A DNA stretch of 64,000 nucleotides from Deltaproteobacteria bacterium (GCA_016182965.1 JACPFM010000187.1:1-64000); one strand, 5' to 3'. Shown: positions 46,739-57,020, counted from the stretch's first letter. Program-made: numbers and translations. The notes: a model not told the origin generated them from the sequence alone.

Positions 46739-49351
46739 ATGGCCGCCACGCAGACCATCCATCTCGACCGCTACGCCGCCGACGCCCGCGCGATCGTGGC
46801 CGGCGCGCAACAGCTCGCCGACGAGCGCCAGCACGTCGAGGTCGAGCCCATCCACCTGCTGCAGCGCGCGATCGACCGCGACCGCGGCGTCGCCGAGGTC
46901 TTCAAGCGCGCCGGCGCCGATCCGGCCGACCTGCTCGCCGAGGCCGAGTCCGCGCTACGGCGGATGACCCGCTCGGGGAAGGGCGAGGCGTACCTCTCGC
47001 CGGCGTTCATCGACCTGCTCGCGCGCGCCGAGCGCGAGGCCGAGCGCGACAAGAAGAGCGAGGTCACGGTCGAGCACCTGCTCAACGCGCTCTCGCAGGA
47101 GATCCGCGGCGCCGCCGGCGCCGTCCTCCAGGCGATGCAGATCGGCCCCGGCTCGCTGCGCCCGCACCTCCCGGCCCTCCGCACGGTGCCCCGCGACGTG
47201 CCGCCGGTCGGCAACGCGCCGCCGAACGCGAGCGAGCTCCTGCAGCGCTCCACGACCGATCTGGTCGAGGCCGCGCGGCGCGGGGAGTTCGACCCGGTCA
47301 TCGGCCGCGACGTCGAGGTCCGGCGCGTGCTGCAGATCCTCGAGCGCCGTTCGAAGAACCACCCGCTGCTCGTCGGCGAGGCCGGCGTCGGCAAGACGGC
47401 CATCGTGCGCGCGCTCGCGCAGCGTATCGCCAACGGCGACGTGCCGCGTCACCTCGTCCACGCGAAGATCCTCCAGCTCGATCTCGGCGGCGTCATCGCC
47501 GGCGCCAAGCTGCGCGGCGAGATCGAAGAGCGCCTCCGCGCCGTGCTGCTCGCCCTGAAGGTGGGCGACGCGGCCGAGTCGATCCTCTTCATCGAGGATC
47601 TCGCCGCGCTGTTCGGCGGCGGCCCCGGCCCGGGCGGCGTCGGCGAGCTGCTCAAGCCGCAGCTGATGAAGGGCGACGTCCGCATGCTCGCCACCGTCTC
47701 CACCGAGGGCCTCCGCCGCGTCCAGGAGAAGGACGCCGGCGTGCTGCGCCGGCTGACTATCGTCGAGATCGACGCGCCCGACGTCGAGCGCGCGCAGGCG
47801 ATCGTGCGCGGCGTGGCCGTCCGCTACGAGAAGCACCACGACGTGCAGATCGGCGAGGGGGCCATCCGCGCGAGCGTCGTGCTCGCCAAGCGCTACGTGC
47901 AGGACCGCGCGCTCCCCGACAGCGCCCTCGATCTCCTCGACGAGGCGGCCGCCCGCAAGCGCGTCGAGCTCGAGGGGCTGCCCGCCGACGTCGACGCCAG
48001 GCTCCGCCGGCTCGACGCGCTCCGCGCGCAGATGGCCGCGCTGGTCAACGATGACGACAAGCTCTCGCGCGCCACCTTCGCGAAGCTCGAGTCCGAGGTG
48101 AAGGCCCTCGAACCCGAGGTGGTCGTCGCGCGCGAACGCATGACCTCCCGCCGCGGCGCGCTCGCCGCCACCGAGTCGCTCCGCTCCGAGCTGAAGCAGC
48201 GCGAGAAGGAGTTCGAGGAGGCGAAGAAGACGAGCCAGTACGCCAAGCTCGGCGAGCTCGAGCACGTGGTCATCCCCGATCTGCGCCGCCGCCTCGCCGC
48301 CGCCGAGGAGGCGCTCGGCAAGGACGCCGGTCCGATGGCCACCAACGCGGTCGACGAGAACGACGTCGCCAAGATCGTCGAGGACTGGACGGGCGTCCCT
48401 GCCGCCAAGATGCTCGAGGGCGACGCCGACAAGCTCCTGCGCATGGAAGAGCGGCTCGGCAACCGCGTCATCGGGCAGTCCGAGGCGGTGCGCGCGGTGA
48501 CCAAGGCGGTGCGTCGCGGCCGCGTCGGCCTGCGCGACGCCGGCAAGCCGATCGGCTCGTTCCTCTTCCTCGGTCCGAGCGGCGTCGGGAAGACCGAGCT
48601 CGCCAAGGCGCTCGCCGAGTTCCTCTTCGACGACGAGCTGGCGATGACCCGCCTCGACATGTCGGAGTTCATGGAGAAGCACATGGCGCAGCGCCTGGTC
48701 GGCGCGCCGCCGGGCTACGTCGACAGCGAGCAGGGCGGCTTCCTGACCGAGGCCGTGCGCCGGCGCCCGTACTCGGTGCTCCTCTTCGACGAGGTCGAGA
48801 AGGCGCACGCCGACGTGTTCAACCTGCTCCTGCAGGTGCTCGACGACGGCCGCCTCACCGACGGCCGCGGCCGCCTCGCCGACTTCTCCAACACCGTCGT
48901 CATCATGACGAGCAACATCGGCTCGCAGAAGATCCTCGACACCGATCACAAGATCTTCGAGAGCGAGGAGGGGCGCGAGGCGCTCAAGGACGTCCTGCGC
49001 GACGAGCTGCGGAACTTCTTCCGGCCCGAGTTCCTCAACCGCATCGACGACGTGGTGGTCTTCCGCGCGCTCAGCAAGGACGACCTCAAGGGCATCGCGT
49101 CGATCCAGCTGCGCAAGCTCGAGAAGCTCCTGGCCGACAAGGAGCTGAAGATCGCGCTCACCGACGCCGCGCGCGACCGCCTCGTCGACCTCGGCTACGA
49201 GCCCGGGTTCGGCGCGCGCCCGCTGCGCCGCGCGATCGTGCGCGAGATCCAGGATCCGCTCGCCGAGGAGATCCTCAAGGGCGGCTACGCGCCGGGCACG
49301 ACGATCAAGGTCGACATGAGCGGCGAGGACTTCGTCTTCTCGAAGGCGTGA
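46739..49351 (+). CDS. ClpB-like AAA+ disaggregase with divergent first ATPase domain
   Basis: 870 aa: N-domain, D1 (Walker [10 protein letters not shown] at about 213), middle coiled coil, D2 (Walker [10 protein letters not shown] at about 611, Walker [11 protein letters not shown], sensor MTSNIGS) and C-terminal domain (GFGARPLRR). D2 is canonical. D1 is not: Walker B reads LFIEDLAAL instead of LFIDEL, and the pore loop is [11 protein letters not shown], so the conserved pore tyrosine is leucine. The second D2 pore element is GYVDSEQGG rather than GYVGYEEGG. Likely a specialised ClpB paralogue. ATG 46739. Confidence 0.9.
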   Translation: MAATQTIHLDRYAADARAIVAGAQQLADERQHVEVEPIHLLQRAIDRDRGVAEVFKRAGADPADLLAEAESALRRMTRSGKGEAYLSPAFIDLLARAEREAERDKKSEVTVEHLLNALSQEIRGAAGAVLQAMQIGPGSLRPHLPALRTVPRDVPPVGNAPPNASELLQRSTTDLVEAARRGEFDPVIGRDVEVRRVLQILERRSKNHPLLVGEAGVGKTAIVRALAQRIANGDVPRHLVHAKILQLDLGGVIAGAKLRGEIEERLRAVLLALKVGDAAESILFIEDLAALFGGGPGPGGVGELLKPQLMKGDVRMLATVSTEGLRRVQEKDAGVLRRLTIVEIDAPDVERAQAIVRGVAVRYEKHHDVQIGEGAIRASVVLAKRYVQDRALPDSALDLLDEAAARKRVELEGLPADVDARLRRLDALRAQMAALVNDDDKLSRATFAKLESEVKALEPEVVVARERMTSRRGALAATESLRSELKQREKEFEEAKKTSQYAKLGELEHVVIPDLRRRLAAAEEALGKDAGPMATNAVDENDVAKIVEDWTGVPAAKMLEGDADKLLRMEERLGNRVIGQSEAVRAVTKAVRRGRVGLRDAGKPIGSFLFLGPSGVGKTELAKALAEFLFDDELAMTRLDMSEFMEKHMAQRLVGAPPGYVDSEQGGFLTEAVRRRPYSVLLFDEVEKAHADVFNLLLQVLDDGRLTDGRGRLADFSNTVVIMTSNIGSQKILDTDHKIFESEEGREALKDVLRDELRNFFRPEFLNRIDDVVVFRALSKDDLKGIASIQLRKLEKLLADKELKIALTDAARDRLVDLGYEPGFGARPLRRAIVREIQDPLAEEILKGGYAPGTTIKVDMSGEDFVFSKA

Positions 49352-49452
49352 TCACGGGCGCGCCGTGCCACGCGGCGAGCGGCCGCATCCTCGGAGCGAC
49401 ACGGCGGACGTCCGAGAATCGCGGCCGGTGAGACCCGTGACCGAGGAGCGTG

Positions 49453-49458
49453 TAGGCT
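49453..49458 (+). promoter_or_regulatory. -10-like TAGGCT before the acyltransferase gene
   Basis: TAGGCT ends ten bases before TTG 49469 and supports that rare start codon. Confidence 0.35.
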
Positions 49459-49468
49459 CGATCGGGCC

Positions 49469-50332
49469 TTGAAGCCCCGGTGGAAGTCGCCTCCCGTCGA
49501 GTCGCCCGGGCGGGTCACCCCGGAGGCCGCGCGCTTCGTGCGTCGCTTCCTCACCCCCGTCGTGCGCGCCATGCACCGGCCGGAGCTGCGCGGCGTCGAG
49601 CACCTGCCGGCCGATCGCCCGTATCTGCTCGTCGCCAACCACTCGGCCGGCGTCGCGATGTCCGAGATCTTCGCGTTCATGACGCTCTGGCTCGAGCGCT
49701 TCGGCGTCGATCGCCCCATCGCCGGGTTCACCCACCCGCTCGGGTTGAAGCTGTTTCCGGCGTCGGTGCTGCTGCGCGACGTCGGCGCGGTGCCCTCGAC
49801 GTACGAGGCGGCGGCCGAGACGCTGCGGCGCGGCGTCCCCCTGCTCGTCTTCCCCGGCGGCGATTACGAGTCGCTGCGACCATTCTGGCAGGCCCATCGC
49901 GTCGACTTCGGCGGGCGGGTCGGGTTCCTGCGCATCGCGCGCGACGCCGGTGTCCCCATCGTGCCGATGGGCATTCGCGGCAGCCACCTCTCGGTGCCCA
50001 TCCTGTGGCGCTCTCGTCACGTGCTGCCCAACGCGCTGCTGCTGCCGCGACTGTTCGGGCTGCGGCGGTGGGCCTTGACCGCGCTCGGCGCGGCCGGCGC
50101 CGCGGCGCTGCTCCTCGCGCCCGCGTGGAGCCTGCCCCTCCGGCTCGCCGCCACGTGGGCGTGGCTCAGCTCGCCCTTCATCTTCACGCCGATCGTGCCG
50201 ACGACGATCCGCATGCGCATCGGGGCGCCGCTCGAGCCCTCGACGTTGTTCGCGTCCGACGACCTCGGCGACGCGCTCCGGCGCGTCGAGGCCGCCGTGC
50301 AGGCGCAGGTCGACGGGCTCGATCCACGCTGA
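49469..50332 (+). CDS. PlsC-like acyltransferase
   Basis: 287 aa from TTG 49469. The glycerolphosphate-acyltransferase fold shows VANHSAG at motif I, LFPASVLLRDVGAVPS at motif II, VFPGGDYESLRPFW at motif III and PIVPMGIRGSH at motif IV. Motif I lacks the aspartate of HxxxxD (HSAGVA), so the usual charge relay is changed. Two hydrophobic segments near 205-240 suggest membrane association. Probably transfers an acyl chain to an envelope lipid. Confidence 0.75.
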   Translation: MKPRWKSPPVESPGRVTPEAARFVRRFLTPVVRAMHRPELRGVEHLPADRPYLLVANHSAGVAMSEIFAFMTLWLERFGVDRPIAGFTHPLGLKLFPASVLLRDVGAVPSTYEAAAETLRRGVPLLVFPGGDYESLRPFWQAHRVDFGGRVGFLRIARDAGVPIVPMGIRGSHLSVPILWRSRHVLPNALLLPRLFGLRRWALTALGAAGAAALLLAPAWSLPLRLAATWAWLSSPFIFTPIVPTTIRMRIGAPLEPSTLFASDDLGDALRRVEAAVQAQVDGLDPR

Positions 50333-50351
50333 GCGCCCAGCGGGTTCGCGA

Positions 50352-50357
50352 TACCAT
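50352..50357 (+). promoter_or_regulatory. -10-like TACCAT, leaderless geometry
   Basis: TACCAT ends six bases before ATG 50364; no Shine-Dalgarno. Confidence 0.45.
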
Positions 50358-50363
50358 CGGTCG

Positions 50364-51146
50364 ATGGACGTTCACGATCGCATCGGGGCGCTCGCCGCGT
50401 GGATCGTCACGCGGCCCGCGCGCCGGTGGTTCTTCGATCGCGCCGACGTGCGCGAGGTCGACTTCCCGAGCGAGGACGGCCTGCTGCTCCGCGGATGGTT
50501 CGCCGACGTCCCAGGCGCGCGCGGCACGGTCGTCCTCGGCCACGGCTACCGCGACGATCGCCGGCAGCTCGCCGCGATGATCCCCGCGCTCGCCGTGCTC
50601 GGTCTCCGGGCGCTGCTCATCGACTTCCGGGCGCACGGCCGCAGCGCCGGGTCGCGCATCACCATCGGCGTCGAGGAGGCGCGCGACGTCCGCGCGTCGC
50701 TCGCCTGGGCCCGCAAGCTCTCCGGCCCCGCCTCGTACCTCGGCTTCTCCATGGGCGCCGCCGCCTACCTGCTCTGTCGCGAGGAGGCTCACTGCGCGGT
50801 GATCGACTCGCCGTACGACACCCTGGAGCACGCCATCGAGGTGCGCGGTCGCTTCGTGCGCGCGTCCGCGTCGCTCGTCGACGCGTTCCGTCGCGCGAAG
50901 AGGGCCCGCACCGAGGTGACCATCGAGCAGATCCACCCGATCGCCGCGGTGCCCACGCTCGCCCGCCCGACGCTCTTCGTGTTCGCGCGCGGCGATCGCT
51001 GGATCGGCCCCGAGGTGCGCGGGCGCTACCAGGCCGCGCTGTCTCCGTCGTGCGAGTACACCGAGGTCGACGGCCCGCACGACGGCCACTTCGACGCGGG
51101 CTGGATCGTCCGCGTCGCGCGCTTCCTCGAGGCGCACGCGACCTGA
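50364..51146 (+). CDS. Alpha/beta hydrolase
   Basis: 260 aa. Oxyanion region VVLGHGYRDDR, nucleophile elbow GFSMGAAAY, acid in FVFARGDRWIGP and catalytic histidine in DGPHDGHFD: a complete triad. Resembles BAAT/serine-aminopeptidase-like hydrolases acting on lipids or esters. It follows the acyltransferase by 31 bases with its own promoter-like box. Confidence 0.85.
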   Translation: MDVHDRIGALAAWIVTRPARRWFFDRADVREVDFPSEDGLLLRGWFADVPGARGTVVLGHGYRDDRRQLAAMIPALAVLGLRALLIDFRAHGRSAGSRITIGVEEARDVRASLAWARKLSGPASYLGFSMGAAAYLLCREEAHCAVIDSPYDTLEHAIEVRGRFVRASASLVDAFRRAKRARTEVTIEQIHPIAAVPTLARPTLFVFARGDRWIGPEVRGRYQAALSPSCEYTEVDGPHDGHFDAGWIVRVARFLEAHAT

Positions 51147-51181
51147 GGTTCGACTCGGGCTCGAGCGGCCAGGAGCCCCTC

Positions 51182-52054
51182 TCAGCTGGTTCCCCCGTTG
51201 CACAGGCTCTTGTCGACCATCGGGTAGAGCACCGAGTTGCACGTCCCCGCCGCGCAGGTCCACGACGAGCACTCGCGGCTCTCGGTGCAGGGCTCGCCGC
51301 CGCCGAGCCCGGTCGCGCACTTGTCGTCGACGCAGGTGCTCGAGTAGCCGCAGGCGATGTAGTTGCTCGACGAGCACGCCGCGCCCGGGGCGAGCTCCTT
51401 GCGACACGCCGACGTTGCGCCGGTGAGATCGCAGTAGAAGCCGTCTTCGCAGTAGCGCAGGCGCGACCCGGTGAAATTGCACTGGGCGCCCTCGGGCACG
51501 ACGGTCGACGTGCGACACCGCTTGGCGGTCTGATCGCAGTAGGCGACGGAGCCCACGGGCGCGTTGCACTCGACGGAGCTCGCGCACGCCGCCCCGGGCT
51601 CCTTGGTGCCGTTGAACAGCTGCGCGCAGATCGCCGACGCTTTGACGTACGGCACGAACTCCTGCTGGCAGGTCGTGATCATCGACGTCCACGACCTGGC
51701 GCAGTCCTCGAGCTTGCTGTCGTCGTACGTCGCGCGGCCGAGCGTGACGGCGTCGATCCGCGTGCTGCAGTACGCCGTCGCGGCCTCGCGACATCCCCCG
51801 GCCGCCCAGGCGATCCCGAGCGTCCTGCAGCACGCCTCGGAGGCTGCGCCGCACATCGCGTCGACGAGGCGCTTGCAGGTCCGCTCCTCGGTGGGCAGCA
51901 CGGCCGCGTCGCTCGCGACCTCGGTCGCCGTGTCGCCCGGCGAGACGTCGGTCGCCCCCGAGTCGGCTACGGCCGGCTCGGAGCCCGGATCGACCTTGCT
52001 GCCACAGGCGACGACGCCCAGAGCGACGGCGAGCACGACGTGGAGCGGCTTCAC
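51182..52054 (-). CDS. Cys-rich lipoprotein
   Basis: 290 aa from GTG 52054. Lipobox VVAC, Asp/Ser/Thr linker, then a helical Cys-containing domain (TCKRLVDAMCGAASEACCRT) and four or more short disulfide repeats (CSSSNYIACGYSSTCVDDKC and similar). Typical myxobacterial surface lipoprotein of unknown role. A TACGCT box seven bases upstream supports the GTG start. Confidence 0.78.
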   Translation of the reverse strand: MKPLHVVLAVALGVVACGSKVDPGSEPAVADSGATDVSPGDTATEVASDAAVLPTEERTCKRLVDAMCGAASEACCRTLGIAWAAGGCREAATAYCSTRIDAVTLGRATYDDSKLEDCARSWTSMITTCQQEFVPYVKASAICAQLFNGTKEPGAACASSVECNAPVGSVAYCDQTAKRCRTSTVVPEGAQCNFTGSRLRYCEDGFYCDLTGATSACRKELAPGAACSSSNYIACGYSSTCVDDKCATGLGGGEPCTESRECSSWTCAAGTCNSVLYPMVDKSLCNGGTS

Positions 52055-52061
52055 GCGCTCG

Positions 52062-52067
52062 AGCGTA
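52062..52067 (-). promoter_or_regulatory. -10-like TACGCT, leaderless geometry
   Basis: Minus-strand TACGCT ends seven bases before GTG 52054. Confidence 0.5.
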
Positions 52068-52101
52068 CCAGCTTCCCCGTCGTGCCTGCGCACGATACGT
52101 C

Positions 52102-52129
52102 GCGTGCGGCGTGCGGCGTGCGGCGTGCG
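52102..52129. repeat. Heptanucleotide array (GCGTGCG)4
   Basis: Four exact GCGTGCG units end one base before the stop of the metalloprotease gene, in the spacer to the next minus-strand gene. No clear inverted partner array. Confidence 0.85.
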
Positions 52130-52130
52130 A

Positions 52131-54488
52131 TCAGCCCAAGGCGCGACGACGCCGCGAGCCGATCGCGAGGCCGAGCGCCGCAAGGGCGAGGGCCGCGGCG
52201 GCGCCCTCGCTCCCCTCGCGCGAGCCGCCCGGGATCGTGCAGCCGCAGCCGCTCTTCACCGAATCGTCGCCGGTCGGATCCGCCGCGGGGGCCGGCGGCT
52301 CGGGCGGACCCTCGTTCTCGACGACGAAGGCGTCGAGCTCGGCGCCGTTGTCGCCGGCGTTGCCGATCATCATCGCGAGCGGCGCGGTCTCGCCCCACTT
52401 GCCGCCGACGTCGAGCTCGACCTCGCACGAGCCCGACTTCTTGTCGGCTGCCATCGCGCAGGTGCCCTCGATCGTGGCGTCGTGCGCGAGCGGCGCGTAG
52501 GTGAACTTCAGGGGCTCGCCGCCGGTCTTCACCAGCAGCACCGGCGTGAACGCGGTGCCGCGCGAACCGCCGAGGACACCGCCGGTGCCGCTGCCGAACG
52601 CGCCGCCGCGCTGCACCACGGCGAAGCTCACCTTGAGCTTCGTGACGCCGCCCGCCTTCGCGTCGAAGCCGATCTGGAAGAGGTTCGGCGCGAACGCCGC
52701 GGTCTTGCCCGAGGGCATCTCCGACTTGCCGGGCGCGTGAATGCCGAGCGCCGGCACGACCGAGCGGACGCCGCCCTCGACGTACTCGATGACGCGCGGC
52801 TCGTCCTTCTTGATCCCGCGCTCCTCGAACGAGGCGCGGAGCGCGCTGCCCGTCGCGGCGTCGACCTTCGTCTCCACGGTCTTGATCACGAGCTCGGCGA
52901 AGTCGGCGTAGCCGAGGTTGCCGGGCGGCGCGGTCATGAGCGTCTCGAGGAACGCCTTCTGGAAGGCCTCCTTCTTCGGCTTGTCGAGCGTCGCCCACGT
53001 CTTCCAGACGGCGGCGGTGACCGGCTCGGAGTCCTGGTGCACCTCGCCGGTGATCGCCGTCGGGAACACGTACGCGTTGGTCGCCGAGCGCAGGCCCTTG
53101 CCCTTGGGGAAGCCCATGCCGGTGGTGGTGTGCTCGCCGAGCTCGGGATCGTCGGTGAGGAAGAACGATACGATGTCGGCGATCGCCTCGTTGAGGCCGC
53201 CGGGGCTGAACGACAGGCCGTAGGGATCCTGGAAGGTCCCGGCGCCGAGCTTGATCGTGCGCGAGACGAGGAAGTGCCCGAACTCGTGGTAGATGACGTC
53301 GCCGTCGTAGCCGAAATCGGCGAAGGTCCCCTGGCCGAACCACATCGCGTCGCCGGTCATGTCGAACGCGCGCGACAGCAGCGGGTCCTCCTCGGCGAAG
53401 AACGCGTTGTCGAAGGGCACGAGCGGCAGCTCCGGATCGGCCATCTTCTTGAGGTCGTAGGACTGCATGCCCTGCGGGATGCGCAGGTTCGCGACCGCGT
53501 TGAGCTGCGTGATCTTCGCCGCCGGGAAGCCGAGCGCCTTCACGTGCTCGTAGACGCGGTCGGTGTGGAAGAACATCGACAGCTCGGCGTACTTGTCCTC
53601 GCGGCCCGCGAGCTCGGGGACGATGTCGAGGTAGTCGCCGCCGGCGTCGGGGGTGATGGTCTGCAGCAGATCGCAGGTGTGGACCTGCACCGGCATCCCG
53701 AAGTTCACCTCCCGGACGGTCTTCTTGTCGATGCAGTTGAAGCTCTTGACGAAGGTGTTCTGCAGGCCGGGCTTGGCGGTGTCGTTGGTGAGGGTGACCT
53801 CGGTGGTCGTCGGCGTGCGCACCGGGTTGTTGAGGAAGACCTTCGCCTTCTGCGCTGACTTCGCCGCGTCCCAGCGCATGACCACGTCGCCGGTGTGCGC
53901 GTCGAGCAGGACCACCGGGCGCGACGGGATGGCGCCGAGGTCGCCGACGACGCCGTAGACGAGGAGCGGCTCGCCGCCGGTCGGCAGGATCATCAGCCGC
54001 GCGCCGAGCGCGTTGGCGGGGACGCCGAGGGTCGCGGCCGCGGCGACGGCGGCCTTCTCGGTGAGCGAGGGCAGCAACGAGGCCGGGCGCCGCTCCTCGA
54101 GGCTCGTGGAGAGCAGGGTGGCGCGCCCATCGGTCTCGACCCTCACGCGCGCGCCGCGCTGGAGCACCGGGACGCCGCCGATGGTCTGCTCGAAGGCGAC
54201 CACGCGCGCGCCGCTCGGCAGGCCGACCGTCTCGACGTGAACGAGGTCGAGCTTCGTGGCCCACGCGGCGTGCGCGGCCAGCGCGTCGTGCGCGACGGCG
54301 AGCGGCGCCCGCGACGACGGAGGCGCGAGCTCGCCGGTGGCCAGCCACGGGTGGGCGGCTCCGGCGCGGGTGGCGGTGTCGATGCGCGCGATCGCCGGGC
54401 TCGCATGGCCGGGGGTCGCCGTCGTGAAAGAGGCTGCGGACGACGAGGCGGCGAGCAGCGCGAGCGGGGCGAGGGCGAAGCGACGCAT
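52131..54488 (-). CDS. Secreted M4/M36-like zinc metalloprotease with MYXO-CTERM anchor
   Basis: 785 aa. Signal peptide; an FTP-like propeptide (FEQTIGGVPVLQRGARVRVE); a catalytic domain with VIYHEFGHFLVS (HExxH at about 398-402) and the third ligand in GGLNEAIADIVSFF. A beta-rich C-terminal domain follows. The end is a MYXO-CTERM signal: SGCGCTIPGG, a hydrophobic stretch (AAAALALAALGLAIG) and RRRR. The protein should be exported, processed by myxosortase at the Cys motif and surface-attached. ATG 54488 follows AGGAGG (nine bases). Confidence 0.92.
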   Translation of the reverse strand: MRRFALAPLALLAASSSAASFTTATPGHASPAIARIDTATRAGAAHPWLATGELAPPSSRAPLAVAHDALAAHAAWATKLDLVHVETVGLPSGARVVAFEQTIGGVPVLQRGARVRVETDGRATLLSTSLEERRPASLLPSLTEKAAVAAAATLGVPANALGARLMILPTGGEPLLVYGVVGDLGAIPSRPVVLLDAHTGDVVMRWDAAKSAQKAKVFLNNPVRTPTTTEVTLTNDTAKPGLQNTFVKSFNCIDKKTVREVNFGMPVQVHTCDLLQTITPDAGGDYLDIVPELAGREDKYAELSMFFHTDRVYEHVKALGFPAAKITQLNAVANLRIPQGMQSYDLKKMADPELPLVPFDNAFFAEEDPLLSRAFDMTGDAMWFGQGTFADFGYDGDVIYHEFGHFLVSRTIKLGAGTFQDPYGLSFSPGGLNEAIADIVSFFLTDDPELGEHTTTGMGFPKGKGLRSATNAYVFPTAITGEVHQDSEPVTAAVWKTWATLDKPKKEAFQKAFLETLMTAPPGNLGYADFAELVIKTVETKVDAATGSALRASFEERGIKKDEPRVIEYVEGGVRSVVPALGIHAPGKSEMPSGKTAAFAPNLFQIGFDAKAGGVTKLKVSFAVVQRGGAFGSGTGGVLGGSRGTAFTPVLLVKTGGEPLKFTYAPLAHDATIEGTCAMAADKKSGSCEVELDVGGKWGETAPLAMMIGNAGDNGAELDAFVVENEGPPEPPAPAADPTGDDSVKSGCGCTIPGGSREGSEGAAAALALAALGLAIGSRRRRALG

Positions 54489-54623
54489 GGAAGAGACCTC
54501 CTGAGGTGCGGCAGGGGTCTATCATTCGTGTGCGGAACATCGACCTCTTTCGGGTCGCGTTCCGTGCGGCTTCAGCTTTTGCACCGCCCGGCCGCTCGTT
54601 GCACGCAGCTCATCATCACGGTG

Positions 54624-54652
54624 TTGACATCACCGTCGCAAACCACTACTAC
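54624..54652 (+). promoter_or_regulatory. Sigma-70-type promoter of tRNA-Val
   Basis: Perfect TTGACA (54624-54629), 17-base spacer, TACTAC (54647-54652). The tRNA begins 48 bases after the -10. CGGTG-N7-CACCG (54619-54635) spans the -35 and could be a regulator site. Confidence 0.6.
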
Positions 54653-54700
54653 CCGCGTCCCCGACATCGGCGTGCCCTCGGGCGCGACCGGCGAAGGCTC

Positions 54701-54772
<72 letters not shown>

Positions 54773-54911
54773 CTACGACCACGGAAGGCCAGCGGCGCGA
54801 GGCCACTCGCGCGCGCCCCGCAAGGTCGAAGAGCAGCCATCTTTTCCGGCCGGCCGGCGCGAGGACGCATTGCGTCGAGCGCGGCCCCGTCGCAAAGGAA
54901 CTGCCTCTCTG

Positions 54912-56924
54912 ATGGATCCCTCCCCCAAGAAGACCGCGCGCGAGCTCCTCGAGGCGCAAGGCAAACTCGACCCGTCCGTCGTCGCCGTGAAGCTCGCCAG
55001 CCGTCGCGGCAGCGACGCCGTGGTCGATCTCATGACGCCGCTGCCCGAGACCGAGCTCGCCGCCGGGTTCCACGTCGTGCGCAAGGACTCGCCCGAGGGC
55101 CTCGAGGTCATCCGGCACTCGACCGCGCACGTGATGGCCGACGCGGTCCAGAAGCTGTTCCCCGGCACCAAGGTCACCTTCGGCCCGGCCACCGACAACG
55201 GCTTCTATTACGACTTCGATCGGCCCGGCGGCACCTTCAGCGAGGAGGACCTCGAGCGCATCGAGGCGAAGATGCGCGAGATCGTCGCGTCGAAGTCGCC
55301 GTTCCGCCGCGAGGCGATCGCGCGGCAGGACGCCATCGATCTCTTCACCCGCATGGGCGAGACCTACAAGGTCGAGTGGATGCGGTCGCTCCCCGAGGAC
55401 ACCGAGTTCACCGTCTACAAGCACGGCGCGCCGGGGCAGGAGTGGGTCGACTTCTGCAAGGGGCCGCACGTCCCGAGCACCGAGCTGCTCGCCGCGGTCA
55501 AGCTCACCGCCGTCAGCGGCACCTACTGGCGCGGCGACGAGCGCAACCCGCAGCTGCAGCGCATCTACGGCACCGCGTTCCACAGCGAGAAGGCGCTCGC
55601 CGCGTACCTCAAGCAGCTCGAAGAGGCCAAGGCGCGCGATCACCGCAAGCTCGGCAAGGAGCTCGAGCTGTTCGCGTTCGACGGCACCGCCGTCGCCTCG
55701 CCGTTCTTCCTCCCGCGCGGCGCCAAGATCTACAACCGGATGATCGACTACATCCGCGACGTCTACGTGCGCTACCGCTACGAGGAGATCATCACCCCGC
55801 AGGTCTACTCGACGGAGCTGTTCAAGACGAGCGGGCACCTCGCGAACTACGCCGAGAGCATGTACTACGCGATCGCGGCCGACGACCTCGCCGACGGCGC
55901 GAAGTTCGAGAAGGTGCGCCAGGCGATCCTCGCCCCCGACAAGAGCGAGGAGCAGCTCGAGCTACTCGCCCGCGAGGTCCGCGGCGTGAAGCCGATGAAC
56001 TGCCCCGGCCACTGCCAGCTGTTCTCGCACCGCAAGCGCTCCTACCGCGAGCTGCCCTGGCGCTGCGCCGACTTCGGTCGGCTGCACCGCTACGAGCGCG
56101 GCGGCGTGGTCCACGGCCTCGCGCGCGTGCGCACCTTCTGCCAGGACGACGCGCACATCTTCTGCGCGCCCGAGCAGATGGAGCAGGAGATCGTCAGCTT
56201 CAACGCGCTCCTCGACGAGGTCTACGGCGCGTTCGGGTTTACCGACGTCAGGATCAAGCTGGCCACCAGGCCGGAGCGCCGCGTCGGCGCCGATTCGCTG
56301 TGGGACGCCGCCGAGAAGGCGCTCGAAGACGCGCTCCGCAACACCGGCCGCTCGTTCGATCTCGCCGAGGGCGAGGGCGCGTTCTACGGCCCGAAGCTCG
56401 AGTTCCACGTCAAGGACGCCATCGGCCGCTCCTGGCAGCTCGGCACCATCCAGGTCGACTTCAACATGCCGGCGCGCTTCGGCCTGAAGTACGTCGATCA
56501 CGAGGGCAAGGACCAGACGCCGGTCATGCTCCACCGGGCCATCCTCGGCTCGCTCGAGCGGTTCTTCGCCGTCTACCTCGAGCACGTCGGCGGCAACTTC
56601 CCGGTGTGGCTCGCGCCCGAGCAGGTGTGCCTGCTCACCGTCAGCGAGAAGGTCGAGGACTACGCGCGCGAGGCGCTCGCCTACCTCGAGTCGCGCGGCG
56701 TGCGCGCGGTCGCCGATTTCAGCCCCGACAAGCTCGGCGCCAAGATCCGCAACGCCCGAGGCATGCGCTACCCCTACCTCGCGGTGGTCGGCGCCAAGGA
56801 GGCCGAGACGCGCGCTCTCGCGCTGCGTCGCGGCAACGACGACCTCGGGGCGATGTCGCTCGAAGACGTCGCCGCCCGCATCGCCGCCGAGGGTGCATTC
56901 CCCCGCGCCCCCGAAAAGAAGTAG
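54912..56924 (+). CDS. thrS: Threonyl-tRNA synthetase
   Basis: 670 aa class II synthetase: TGS-like N-domain, editing domain (IRHSTAHVMADAVQ), motif 2 region (FGRLHRYERGGVVHGLARVR), zinc ligands starting at PMNCPGH, motif 3 (LGSLERF) and the anticodon-binding domain. Between YYAIAADD and VKPMNCPGH there is an insertion of about 30 residues not usual in E. coli-type enzymes. ATG 54912 chosen; no good Shine-Dalgarno. A strong hairpin follows, then infC. Confidence 0.97.
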   Translation: MDPSPKKTARELLEAQGKLDPSVVAVKLASRRGSDAVVDLMTPLPETELAAGFHVVRKDSPEGLEVIRHSTAHVMADAVQKLFPGTKVTFGPATDNGFYYDFDRPGGTFSEEDLERIEAKMREIVASKSPFRREAIARQDAIDLFTRMGETYKVEWMRSLPEDTEFTVYKHGAPGQEWVDFCKGPHVPSTELLAAVKLTAVSGTYWRGDERNPQLQRIYGTAFHSEKALAAYLKQLEEAKARDHRKLGKELELFAFDGTAVASPFFLPRGAKIYNRMIDYIRDVYVRYRYEEIITPQVYSTELFKTSGHLANYAESMYYAIAADDLADGAKFEKVRQAILAPDKSEEQLELLAREVRGVKPMNCPGHCQLFSHRKRSYRELPWRCADFGRLHRYERGGVVHGLARVRTFCQDDAHIFCAPEQMEQEIVSFNALLDEVYGAFGFTDVRIKLATRPERRVGADSLWDAAEKALEDALRNTGRSFDLAEGEGAFYGPKLEFHVKDAIGRSWQLGTIQVDFNMPARFGLKYVDHEGKDQTPVMLHRAILGSLERFFAVYLEHVGGNFPVWLAPEQVCLLTVSEKVEDYAREALAYLESRGVRAVADFSPDKLGAKIRNARGMRYPYLAVVGAKEAETRALALRRGNDDLGAMSLEDVAARIAAEGAFPRAPEKK

Positions 56925-56935
56925 ACTTCCCCGCC

Positions 56936-56961
56936 CGCGACCGCCGCTGTTGGCGGTCGCG
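56936..56961 (+). terminator. 10-bp hairpin between thrS and infC
   Basis: CGCGACCGCC, loop GCTGTT, GGCGGTCGCG. It lies 12 bases after the thrS stop. Without a T-tract it may be a factor-dependent terminator, processing site or attenuator for infC. Confidence 0.55.
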
Positions 56962-57020
56962 CGCACCAAGCTCACTACAACTCGGGACTCACCGCTCACG
57001 ACTCGGATCGACGTTCACTC

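Noticed and set aside
54870-54911. Upstream in-frame start for ThrRS at 54870
   Set aside because: The extra residues are Arg-rich and lack homology; MDPSPKK at 54912 fits the family N-terminus better.
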